Shown here: piece after piece, positions 44,326 through 53,915 of the stretch
Layout of the letters: every line of letters begins with the position of its first letter
Position numbering within the stretch: the first letter of the stretch is position 1
Origin: a virus
Direction: 5' to 3' (one strand)
Virus record (IMG/VR): IMGVR_UViG_3300009130_000036
Location: 1 to 59,907 of that record
Length of the DNA stretch: 59,907 bases
Program-made: the position numbers and the translations under genes
The notes under the pieces: model-generated
What the model was told of the DNA's origin: nothing
The model's database searches: none
Seen by the model: only the letters and a program-made list of their open reading frames with translations

Positions 44326-45435
44326 ATGAATAACATTAAAAAAATCGGGTGCGTAGGTCAAGGCTTCGTTGGAACTGCCGTAAGAGAAAAATTAAAACAA
44401 TCGTTTAGCGTTTATACTTACGATAAGTTTAATGATGACAATTGTCTAATGTACACCGATGGTAAAGTAAACGAGCCGTTTAGATTAAGTTTAACTCCCG
44501 TTGTTGACAATTGTAGAGTTATTTTTGTATGTGTGCCTACTCCAATGTTTGAAGACGGAGAATGCGATACGAGTATTGTTGAATCGGTTATAGATGATAT
44601 AGCTAAAGAATGTGAAACGCTTGACAAGAGTGTTATAGCTATTGTTAAATCTACAGTCCCTCCTGGAACCACTGAGAAATTAAATTCTATTTCCAATAGA
44701 GTAACTGTTGGTTTCTCTCCAGAATTCTTAACTGAAGCTAATTCAATTGAAGATTTTGACAAGCAGGATAGAATCATCTTAGGATTAGATTATCTTGAAA
44801 TGGTAGATCCTGTTAACGAGATATTCAAAACATCATTTCCCGATGCAGAAATTATAATTGTAAATTCTAAAGAGGCAGAAATGACTAAATATATGACTAA
44901 CTTATTCTTAGCGACTAAAGTTAGTTTCTTCAATGATATGTATTCAATATGTGAGAAATTAGGTATTGAATATGATACTGTAATTGAAGCTACTTTACAC
45001 GATCCTAGAATTGGAAAGTCACACTTTATGGTCCCAGGGCCTGATGGTGATAGAGGCTTTGGTGGACATTGTTTCACTGAAAATCATGAAGTTCTAACTA
45101 TAAATGGATCCATTCCAATCTCTAAAGCATACGATATGCATACTAAAGGAGATCTTATTGAAGTAATTTCTTTTGATGATAAACTAACTACAGAAGAATC
45201 TAAAATAGTTAAAGAAGTTACTAAAAATAAATACGAAGGAGAGATAATATCTTTTAATTTAGATAATGGTTCAACTATTGAATGTACTCCTGAACACATA
45301 TTTCCAATACTTAGAAATGGAAAATTAACTCTTTCTTTTGCTAAAGATATTACAGAATCTGACGAATTTTATGATAGGTCTAATATAAATAATAAGAAAA
45401 CAATGACCTACGATGATACTAAAGTTTTCAGATAA
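44326..45435 (+). CDS. UDP-glucose 6-dehydrogenase N-terminal half fused to N-intein
   Basis: Residues 1-248 are a UDP-glucose/GDP-mannose dehydrogenase N-domain: IGCVGQGFVGTA (NAD loop), VIFVCVPTPMF, KSTVPPGTT, SPEFLTEANSIEDFDKQDRI, EMTKYMTNLFLATKVSFFND and GPDGDRGFGGH. At the catalytic Cys codon (45070) an intein begins, with block A CFTENHEVLTINGS and block B GSTIECTPEHIFPI. The N-intein has 121 residues and stops at 45435. The C-half is encoded at 46176. The start at 44326 is preferred over 44299, which lies inside the upstream endonuclease gene. The spliced enzyme would oxidise UDP-glucose to UDP-glucuronate, fitting the glycan cassette. Confidence 0.9.
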   Translation: MNNIKKIGCVGQGFVGTAVREKLKQSFSVYTYDKFNDDNCLMYTDGKVNEPFRLSLTPVVDNCRVIFVCVPTPMFEDGECDTSIVESVIDDIAKECETLDKSVIAIVKSTVPPGTTEKLNSISNRVTVGFSPEFLTEANSIEDFDKQDRIILGLDYLEMVDPVNEIFKTSFPDAEIIIVNSKEAEMTKYMTNLFLATKVSFFNDMYSICEKLGIEYDTVIEATLHDPRIGKSHFMVPGPDGDRGFGGHCFTENHEVLTINGSIPISKAYDMHTKGDLIEVISFDDKLTTEESKIVKEVTKNKYEGEIISFNLDNGSTIECTPEHIFPILRNGKLTLSFAKDITESDEFYDRSNINNKKTMTYDDTKVFR

Positions 45436-46174
45436 TAAATTAAATACTAAGACTCGAGTAGAGTTTAAATGTGATAAATGCGGCAAAATCGATAGTCGAT
45501 TAATGGTTTCTCATAATAGATTAAGGGAAAATAATAAAGATTTCGATAAAGATTATTGTCAAGATTGCTGGAGAGGAATTAGACAAAAAACTCCAGATGC
45601 TAAAAAAAGAATGTCAAACGCCATTAATAAAATGATTAAAAACGATCCTGATTGGAAAATAAGAAACTCTAATTCTAAGAAAGGAAAAATTAACATAGGA
45701 GAAAAGAATGGAATGAAACAATTAGATGCTAGAAAAAAAGCGTCTGAAACTAGAAAGAGCATGATGACAGATGAATTCAGATCTAAAATATCTGAATATA
45801 CTTCAAAAGCATGGGCAGATGGAAAATATGAAGGAGTTAGAGTTGGACAATCTAAGTGGCATACATATACTCATTCAAATGGAAAAGAATATAAAGTACA
45901 AGGAACATGGGAACTCGAGTTTATTAAATGGTTAGATAAATCAGACCTTCGTTTTGACTGTCATAAAGGTAGAATTTCATATAATTTAAATGGAAAAGAC
46001 AGATCATACTATCCTGACTTTTTTGTATATGAATGGGATCAATACGTAGATATTAAAAATGAATATCATTATAACCTTCAAAAAGACAAATTTGACGCAC
46101 TTTTTGAACAAGGACATTCGATACGAATTATATTAAAAGAAGAACTTGAAACATTAATTAAAAAACAACTATAA
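45413..46174 (+). CDS. Homing endonuclease between the split-intein halves (PD-(D/E)XK)
   Basis: The 253-residue protein has an N-terminal zinc ribbon (C20, C23, C49, C52: FKCDKCGK ... YCQDCWRG), a lysine-rich DNA-binding middle (residues 60-130), and a C-terminal nuclease with E167/E169 (GTWELEFIKWLD), P201-D202 (YYPDFFVYEWDQ) and D213-x-K215 (YVDIKNEYHY). It overlaps the N-intein end by 23 bases in another frame and ends one base before the C-half ATG. Its place in the intein matches that of an intein endonuclease that has become a separate gene. Reading +1 at the GTTTTC near 45424 would fuse it to the N-intein. Confidence 0.8.
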   Translation: MILKFSDNKLNTKTRVEFKCDKCGKIDSRLMVSHNRLRENNKDFDKDYCQDCWRGIRQKTPDAKKRMSNAINKMIKNDPDWKIRNSNSKKGKINIGEKNGMKQLDARKKASETRKSMMTDEFRSKISEYTSKAWADGKYEGVRVGQSKWHTYTHSNGKEYKVQGTWELEFIKWLDKSDLRFDCHKGRISYNLNGKDRSYYPDFFVYEWDQYVDIKNEYHYNLQKDKFDALFEQGHSIRIILKEELETLIKKQL

Positions 46175-46175
46175 T

Positions 46176-46733
46176 ATGAAAATAGTTAAAATTGAAAGGA
46201 GACATTTTAAAGGAGACGTCTATAACTTAGAACTTAATTCATCTAGACAAGAAGATGATTTATTCTGGGTAGAAGGAAAATCAGAAACAGTTACTCATAA
46301 CTGTTTCCCTAAAGATCTTTCTGCAATGCTTTATATCTCAGATTCTTTAAGATTATCAGTTCCTACTTTAGCAGGCGCTCAAATCACTAATCAGCTGGTT
46401 AGAAAAGATAGAGACTGGGAAAAGATGGAAGGTAGAGCAGTATCTAAAAGATCTGAAGACAAAATATCTTTAACAGATTTAGATAATGTAGTATTATTAG
46501 ATAGTCCAACATTTAGATTAAATCTAGAGGATCCAATGCAAATTTCTTATGAAGAATTAGACGGACACTGGAAACCTATTCAATGTGAGACTTTTGAACA
46601 TCCATTATCTGCTCCTTTAGAAAACGAGATATTATACATGTTTTCTGAAAAAGTAGGATATTACTTATCTCTACAGGAAGCAGGAGAGGATGATTCTTAT
46701 AAATTTATGGTAAACCAACAATTCGAAGATTAA
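46176..46733 (+). CDS. C-intein fused to UDP-glucose 6-dehydrogenase C-terminal half
   Basis: Residues 1-42 are a C-intein. Block F is GDVYNLELNSSRQEDDLF, and block G ends SETVTHN at residues 36-42, with N42 the splicing asparagine. The next residue is the +1 Cys (codon 46302-46304), which starts the extein CFPKDLSAMLYISDSLRLSV. After splicing to GFGGH this gives GFGGHCFPKD, the signature of the dehydrogenase with its catalytic Cys. The remaining C-extein of 143 residues includes the central helix (PTLAGAQITNQLVRKDRDWE); the last 90 residues are divergent from the usual UDP-binding domain. The spliced enzyme would have 391 residues, a normal length. Confidence 0.9.
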   Translation: MKIVKIERRHFKGDVYNLELNSSRQEDDLFWVEGKSETVTHNCFPKDLSAMLYISDSLRLSVPTLAGAQITNQLVRKDRDWEKMEGRAVSKRSEDKISLTDLDNVVLLDSPTFRLNLEDPMQISYEELDGHWKPIQCETFEHPLSAPLENEILYMFSEKVGYYLSLQEAGEDDSYKFMVNQQFED

Positions 46734-46734
46734 T

Positions 46735-47472
46735 ATGTATACATTTGACCAATTAAAAAGTATTGTATTTTTTGATGTTGAGACTGCAGCGTCTCATGCA
46801 ACATTAAATGACTTAAAAGAAGATAATCCTCTTTTAGCAAAATTATGGTCTAAAAGATGTGAATACTTAAGAGCTAAGTTTGAAGAGAATGCTGAGAAAT
46901 CAGATTCTCAATTATACTTAGATAAAGCAGCACTTCATGCAGAGTTCAATAGAATTACATGTGCTTCTTTTGGAAGAATCGCAGGAAACGAAGATGCTCC
47001 TAGTATGATTATTAAAAGTTACTATGGAGAGGATGAAAAAGAAATTCTTGATGGAGTAGCTAAGGTTTTAGATAAATTTAATAAGATGAACCTATGTGGA
47101 CATAATATCAAAAGATTTGATGTTCCAGTTTTAGGTAAAAGATTCTTAATAAATGGAATGACTTTGCCTACTACTCTTAAAGTATATGATTCTAAACCTT
47201 GGGAATTAAACTTTATTGATACTTCAGATATCTGGTCATTTGGAGCATGGCAAGAAGGTTTTGCATCGTTAGAACTTATTGCTGCTGCTATTGGAGTACC
47301 TACTCCTAAAGACGATATCAGAGGAGAAGAAGTTCATGGAGTATTTTGGGACAATCAAGATTACTTAAGAATTGCTAATTACTGTGCAAAAGACGTAAAA
47401 GTATTAGCAGACATCTTATTAAAAATTTCAGGTCGTACTGAATTACTTGGGTACGAACACAAGACAGATTAA
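46735..47472 (+). CDS. DEDDy 3'-5' exonuclease (PolB-like exonuclease family)
   Basis: The 245-residue protein has the three Exo motifs of DEDDy nucleases: Exo I SIVFFDVETAAS (D14, E16), Exo II CGHNIKRFDVPVLG (D129) and Exo III NYCAKDVKVL (Y216, D220). It is a stand-alone exonuclease without a polymerase domain, likely acting on single-stranded DNA ends in repair or recombination. It follows the dehydrogenase C-half by one base and its last base is shared with the next ATG, so expression is coupled. Confidence 0.85.
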   Translation: MYTFDQLKSIVFFDVETAASHATLNDLKEDNPLLAKLWSKRCEYLRAKFEENAEKSDSQLYLDKAALHAEFNRITCASFGRIAGNEDAPSMIIKSYYGEDEKEILDGVAKVLDKFNKMNLCGHNIKRFDVPVLGKRFLINGMTLPTTLKVYDSKPWELNFIDTSDIWSFGAWQEGFASLELIAAAIGVPTPKDDIRGEEVHGVFWDNQDYLRIANYCAKDVKVLADILLKISGRTELLGYEHKTD

Positions 47473-48224
47473 TGTTAGATAAATTAGATTATTTCAGAGA
47501 TCCGAATTTTGTATTCGACGAAGCTGAACATTCATACACTTATATAAATCCCGACACAGGCTTACCGACTCAGATCTTCGAGCCAGTGTCGGGCCTCCTT
47601 TCTCAATTCAAAAAACCATTTGATGCCGATAATATTTCGTACTTTGTTGCGAAAAAGAGAGGTATTACTAAACAAGAGGTTTTATTAGAATGGGAACAGG
47701 CTAAAATAGACGGACTTACTTTAGGATCTACTGTTCATAATTGGATAGAAGATTTTTACAATGGTATAGATCCTGTTCTACCTGAATGTGGAAAGGCAGT
47801 AGAGCGCATTGATCAATTCAAAGAGCTTAGAGAAAATAAACTTCAAAATTTCAAGCCAATTGAGCAGGAATTTAGGCTGTTTTCTAAGAAGTGGGGAATT
47901 GCAGGTACTCTTGATGTTCTATTTGAACATAATGGTAAATATTATGTAGGTGACTGGAAGACTAATAAAAAGTTTACTCACGATAATCATAAGGACGGTA
48001 GAAGAGCTAAAATGCTTCATCCTTTCCAAGACATGTATGATAATAGTGTAAATGGATATAGTCTTCAGATAAGTACTTATAGGTTATTATTACAGGAACA
48101 GGGATTTGAAACAGCAGGCGGATTCTTGATATGGCTAGGTCCAGAAGGATGGGAGCTACATAAAACATTGGATTTAAGAGAGCGTCTTAAATTATATCTT
48201 GACGATAATACTTTCGCTTTTTAA
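47472..48224 (+). CDS. PD-(D/E)XK nuclease, RecB/Cas4-like exonuclease fold
   Basis: The 250-residue protein carries the RecB-type nuclease motifs: GSTVHNWIEDFYNG (H89 helix), IEQEFRLFSKKWGIAGTLD (D148), YYVGDWKTNKKF (D161-W-K163) and YSLQISTYRLLL (Q199, Y203). No iron-sulfur cysteine cluster is visible, which argues against Cas4 proper. It likely degrades or trims DNA during recombination with the DEDDy exonuclease next to it. Overlap with the upstream stop is one base. The end is followed by the groEL promoter. Confidence 0.85.
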   Translation: MLDKLDYFRDPNFVFDEAEHSYTYINPDTGLPTQIFEPVSGLLSQFKKPFDADNISYFVAKKRGITKQEVLLEWEQAKIDGLTLGSTVHNWIEDFYNGIDPVLPECGKAVERIDQFKELRENKLQNFKPIEQEFRLFSKKWGIAGTLDVLFEHNGKYYVGDWKTNKKFTHDNHKDGRRAKMLHPFQDMYDNSVNGYSLQISTYRLLLQEQGFETAGGFLIWLGPEGWELHKTLDLRERLKLYLDDNTFAF

Positions 48225-48250
48225 AACTTCAATACATTACACGGTATAAT
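48221..48250 (+). promoter_or_regulatory. Candidate groEL promoter, TTAAAACTT-N14-GTATAAT
   Basis: Both boxes are perfect copies of those before the S1 gene at 53866, at exactly the same spacing. TAAAAC to TATAAT is 17 bases, a normal -35/-10 gap. The groEL ATG is 24 bases downstream. Confidence 0.65.
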
Positions 48251-48262
48251 ACTAAAAAATAA

Positions 48263-49882
<1,620 letters not shown>

Positions 49883-49918
49883 TCAAATAAATAACTATAT
49901 AGTTATTGATAGCTCAAG

Positions 49919-49947
49919 AAGTCTCGTAGGTAACTATGAGACTTTTT
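49919..49947 (+). terminator. Rho-independent terminator after groEL, GNRA tetraloop
   Basis: The 11-bp stem AAGTCTCGTAG / CTATGAGACTT (one G-T pair) closes on the tetraloop GTAA, followed by T residues. It lies 36 bases after the groEL stop. Confidence 0.85.
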
Positions 49948-49968
49948 AGTTTAAAATAATAATCAAAC

Positions 49969-52900
49969 TTGGATCAATTAGATCAACTTATAGAAGAAAT
50001 AGCTTTAGTTTTAGGAATAGAGCGAGAAGAGGTCTTTAATAAATTTACAAAAGAAGATCTAGATAAGTTATTGGCTGAATCTAAATGTGACCCATCTGAT
50101 AATACTCTTCCTTTATTTAGTGGAGATGCTCTAGGAGACGATATTCCCTGTGAAGACTTAGGGGCTCCATTAAATCCTGATGACTCTACTGATATTGATA
50201 GTCTTCTTAATGATCTTGACGATAAGAATAAATCTCCTGATCTTGATGTTACTAAATGTGTAGATTCTGTAAATGATCTTAATAAAGAGATAGAGGAAGA
50301 ACTTAAGATACTGACTCAATATAGAATACTCCTAGATAAATTAGTAGAGCTTAGAGACAATTTAGTAGGAATTCAATATTATTACGAAGAGAGAATAACT
50401 AGAGCAGGAATAGTCCTAAACGATTTTAAATCAGTTCTAGAAAATATTAAGAACTTAAAGGATAGCATCTCAGGAAGTATTGCTGAAGCAGGTAATATCC
50501 AATCTCGTATTACTCAGATAGGTGAATACGACAATTCTGAGGATTATGCTAGTGAATTATCTACATTAAAAACTAGACTTGAAGAAATATATTCTGCTAA
50601 TAGTGATGTGTTTCAAAAGATTCAAGAACAAGAATTAATTTTACAGAATAAATCTTCTAAATATCCTACTTTAAATTCAAATGAGTTTAGGAATGCTACT
50701 TCTTCTATTGGATCTCTTAATAATGCGGTATTCGGAATAATAAATGAAGTAGATATTTTTAATATCAATAGAGAGCTTAATGGATATTCTGAATTCGTTA
50801 ATGCTAAAAGATATTCTTCTTCCAGGTCTTCTTACTCTGAAATACTTTCTAATTCTCTTATTCAATTTGAAGTAGAGTTTCAGAATTTCATAAGTATTGA
50901 GACCACTAAAGAAGAAGTAGTGAGAGAAACTGGTGAAACTAGAGAATATGATGAGACGATACTAATAAGAGATAATCCTCTTTTAGAAGATAGATCTTTC
51001 TTCAGTTCAGTTCCTGGATATATCATAAAGAATGTAAGAGAAAAGGAAGAGCCGAGCGGAGCTTTATATAGCGACTATTACAATAAGTTAAGTGATCCTA
51101 TTAATAACTTCTTTACTATTGAAGAGCGAGGATTAACTAGTAGTGCAAATTTAGTTGATCCTAATTTAAAAGGAACTGATAATGTTACCAAGAAGGAAAA
51201 TGGTACTGAATACTATATTGCTGATCTTAAAAGATTAGAAAATTTCTACGAAAACTTTGATTCTCTTTTTAAAGAAAGAAGAAAGCAGGTTAAAGATAAA
51301 GTAATAAAAGACAATACTGAAAAGCTTAGAGGAACAATGGCTAAGCTAGCTAGGTTAGACGTAGATGCATTATTATCAATCGGTCGTGTAAACTTATATC
51401 TACCTGAAGAAGATTCAACCTTAAGCACTATAGTAGATAGTATTAAAAACGCAAACTCAGGATTTGCCGAAATAATAGGATCTCTTAATTCTGAAATAAC
51501 TAGAATAGAAGAGGAAATAGAAAGACTTACTCCATCTGTATCTGATGTTAAAGGTAGACTTAAAGCTATTAATCCTGAGTGTTTCGATAAAATAGATGAT
51601 TCTGATGAAGAAGACGGAGATGATTGTAAGTCAGTTAAGTCATTTCTAGGATCTGATCCATTCTTTGAAAGTATTTCAAAAGGATCTAATGGTGCTCTTC
51701 CTAACTGTACTCAATTATGTTATTGGAGAGAGTTCGCTAAAGTGGTAAATAAAATGGGATTATTTCCTATACCTAATGATCCTAGAACTTTAAGATATTG
51801 GCCAGTTGGTCTGGTTCTATATGTTCCCGCTGAGATAAAGATTCCTCTTCCAATTATATGGATTCCGGTTCTTACGATAACAAGTCCTGTAGGAACTCAT
51901 GTTCTATTCATTACAATTAATGGATTATTTATAACTCCTGTTATGTTTTTCTTTAGTTCTTCAGGATTAAAGCAACATATTGCAACAATAAAAGGATCCA
52001 CTGATAAATTTGGATTTGACAGATTTGATGAAACTATTAAAGACACTATTAAAATACCTTTAAGTATTGGAGGATTAACTGATCCTGAATTAAAACAAAC
52101 TGCTGAAGTATTAGATAAAGAAGAAGGTCTTACTGATATTATTAATGACGCAGTTAAATCTATTTCTAAAAGAATGGATGATTTAGGAAATCCTGTTCTT
52201 AAAGGAGTTAATAAAGTAAAAGAAAAAATCCAATCTCGTCAAGATGAGCTTAGAAAGAAATATAATAAGAGTGTCGAAGATGGTAATACTACTGAAACTG
52301 AAGATTTAAAAAGACAACTTTCTACTGATGGTATTAATATAGATGAAAAGATAGATGCTTTAACTGAAGATATCATAGGATATTTTGATAGAATAGATCT
52401 GCCAACTATAGTTCTTCCTAAAGAAAAAGGAAAAGTTAATCCAAATATAAGCGGTAATAAATCTACTGGAACTGCTGCTACTGAATCATCTACAAATAAA
52501 AGAGATGAAATGTTCCCTGAGTCTAAGACTTCTGTTCTAGACAATATTTCAACGTCAATTGCAAAATACAAAGATGAAATAGAATCGACTTTTACTAGAG
52601 GGGCAATAAGTATAGATGAAAAGTTAGACGACGTTAAAGACGCCATGTCTAAAATGGTAGATAAAGTATTTGATAAAGCAACTGGAAAAGATGCTAAGAC
52701 TGTTAATCCAGACTCAGCTGTTAAGCAATTGAATACTGCTAAGAACGAAGGAAAGGATAAACTAAATAATACGATTAAGAATCTATCTGACCGATTAGAT
52801 AATAATTTGGTAAAACAGACTCTTTCTATTACTCCTAATATTATATCAGCTCTTTCTAACATATCAGTCGAGTTTGATCCCTTTGCTTCTTGTTGTAGTA

Positions 52901-53862
52901 TCAAAAAAGAGTTCAGTTTACCGGTTCCTTCTAATCCTTTAGTACTTGCGGCATTTAACGCAGCTAAACCTTTAGTGGTGAATAAGATAAAATCAATGTC
53001 AGCTCCTGAGTTAAAATCCTTATTAGGAGGAAGGCCTCAAGTTAATGCTAGAGATCTTAGATTAGGATTACTTTCTATTGTTAGAGTATCGATACCTAAG
53101 TCAATAAGTTTTCCTAAACCTGATCTAAATGTAGCATCATTTGCCTCTGCATTTGGTGGAATACTTGGATCTTTAGAAATACCTCAAGCCTCATTCCCGC
53201 CTGCTCCTAAGGCTCTTACTATGCCAAAGCAAGTGAATGTAAATCTTAATATTGTAAAAGCACCATTAAAGAATTTATTACAGTCTAGTATTAGATTAAC
53301 ACTTCCTACTGCCTTTCCTCAAGATTTAGAAACTTATTTTTATACAATATCTCCAAAGGATGTTAAAAGATTCTTAAAGGATTTCATAAGAGACAAAATA
53401 GATACTATTGAAAGTCAAATAAAACCTTTCTATACATTAGTTGATATTTCAAAATCTTCTAAAGGTACTGACTTAAGTGTAGTAGAAAAAGGATTATTTA
53501 ATGTTCCACCTTATGGACCTGCTCTTAGTGCTTTATTTAGTGCTAAAACATTGGCAAAGATGAACTTACCTAATTCTAATACGTACTTCAGTATAAATTT
53601 ACAAGCTTTAGAACTTGCCGTTTCTCTTCTAAAACCTGCGCTTACTCCTATAGTTTCCACTCCTATTGTGTATCCTGTAATAGCAGGTGCTGCTGTAGCA
53701 GGCGGTATCGACGGAATAAGAAAATTACACCCAATATTGAATCAAGATGATATACCTTCATGGGAAAGACTTACTGCTAAAAATATCTTACTATTAGTTT
53801 TTATAGATGAATTTATAGTCAATGCTGCAGATAATCTAGGATTTTATAGATCTTATCTGTAA
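49969..53862 (+). CDS. Very large unidentified protein (1297 residues), probably virion or tail
   Basis: A TTG start gives MDQLDQLIEEIALVLGIERE. Residues about 100-230 are coiled coil (LNKEIEEELKILTQYRIL, LKTRLEEIYSANSDVFQK). Residues about 607-665 are markedly hydrophobic and Pro-rich (GLVLYVPAEIKIPLPIIWIP, THVLFITINGLFITPVMFFF). Residues 700-960 are charged and low in complexity. The end has FDPFASCCSIKKEFSLPVPS and Pro-rich beta stretches. No enzyme motif is seen. Size and composition suggest a tail, baseplate or injected virion protein. It is separated from the main virion module and lies on the other strand; the upstream promoter is not clear. Confidence 0.7.
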   Translation: MDQLDQLIEEIALVLGIEREEVFNKFTKEDLDKLLAESKCDPSDNTLPLFSGDALGDDIPCEDLGAPLNPDDSTDIDSLLNDLDDKNKSPDLDVTKCVDSVNDLNKEIEEELKILTQYRILLDKLVELRDNLVGIQYYYEERITRAGIVLNDFKSVLENIKNLKDSISGSIAEAGNIQSRITQIGEYDNSEDYASELSTLKTRLEEIYSANSDVFQKIQEQELILQNKSSKYPTLNSNEFRNATSSIGSLNNAVFGIINEVDIFNINRELNGYSEFVNAKRYSSSRSSYSEILSNSLIQFEVEFQNFISIETTKEEVVRETGETREYDETILIRDNPLLEDRSFFSSVPGYIIKNVREKEEPSGALYSDYYNKLSDPINNFFTIEERGLTSSANLVDPNLKGTDNVTKKENGTEYYIADLKRLENFYENFDSLFKERRKQVKDKVIKDNTEKLRGTMAKLARLDVDALLSIGRVNLYLPEEDSTLSTIVDSIKNANSGFAEIIGSLNSEITRIEEEIERLTPSVSDVKGRLKAINPECFDKIDDSDEEDGDDCKSVKSFLGSDPFFESISKGSNGALPNCTQLCYWREFAKVVNKMGLFPIPNDPRTLRYWPVGLVLYVPAEIKIPLPIIWIPVLTITSPVGTHVLFITINGLFITPVMFFFSSSGLKQHIATIKGSTDKFGFDRFDETIKDTIKIPLSIGGLTDPELKQTAEVLDKEEGLTDIINDAVKSISKRMDDLGNPVLKGVNKVKEKIQSRQDELRKKYNKSVEDGNTTETEDLKRQLSTDGINIDEKIDALTEDIIGYFDRIDLPTIVLPKEKGKVNPNISGNKSTGTAATESSTNKRDEMFPESKTSVLDNISTSIAKYKDEIESTFTRGAISIDEKLDDVKDAMSKMVDKVFDKATGKDAKTVNPDSAVKQLNTAKNEGKDKLNNTIKNLSDRLDNNLVKQTLSITPNIISALSNISVEFDPFASCCSIKKEFSLPVPSNPLVLAAFNAAKPLVVNKIKSMSAPELKSLLGGRPQVNARDLRLGLLSIVRVSIPKSISFPKPDLNVASFASAFGGILGSLEIPQASFPPAPKALTMPKQVNVNLNIVKAPLKNLLQSSIRLTLPTAFPQDLETYFYTISPKDVKRFLKDFIRDKIDTIESQIKPFYTLVDISKSSKGTDLSVVEKGLFNVPPYGPALSALFSAKTLAKMNLPNSNTYFSINLQALELAVSLLKPALTPIVSTPIVYPVIAGAAVAGGIDGIRKLHPILNQDDIPSWERLTAKNILLLVFIDEFIVNAADNLGFYRSYL

Positions 53863-53865
53863 AAA

Positions 53866-53895
53866 TTAAAACTTATATTCATTTTCCTGTATAAT
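53866..53895 (+). promoter_or_regulatory. Candidate promoter of the S1 gene, TTAAAACTT-N14-GTATAAT
   Basis: It has the same two boxes and the same spacing as the groEL promoter, starting 4 bases past the stop of the preceding gene and ending 20 bases before the ATG. Confidence 0.65.
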
Positions 53896-53915
53896 TCTTT
53901 ATATATAAAACTAAT

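Noticed and set aside
47472-48224. Cas4 as the identity of the PD-(D/E)XK nuclease
   Set aside because: No four-cysteine iron-sulfur cluster is seen and no CRISPR array or Cas genes are near; a general RecB-like exonuclease fits better.
49884-49898. CAAATAAATAACTAT as a late promoter
   Set aside because: It lies between the groEL stop and a strong terminator, so a transcript from it would end at once. Similar runs at 55141 and 58830 are placed the same way and look like A/T-rich tails after stops.
52239-52904. 221-residue minus-strand frame
   Set aside because: It lies wholly antisense to the 1297-residue gene, in a low-complexity region, and reads as a mirror of Asp/Lys/Ser-rich codons without motif or promoter.
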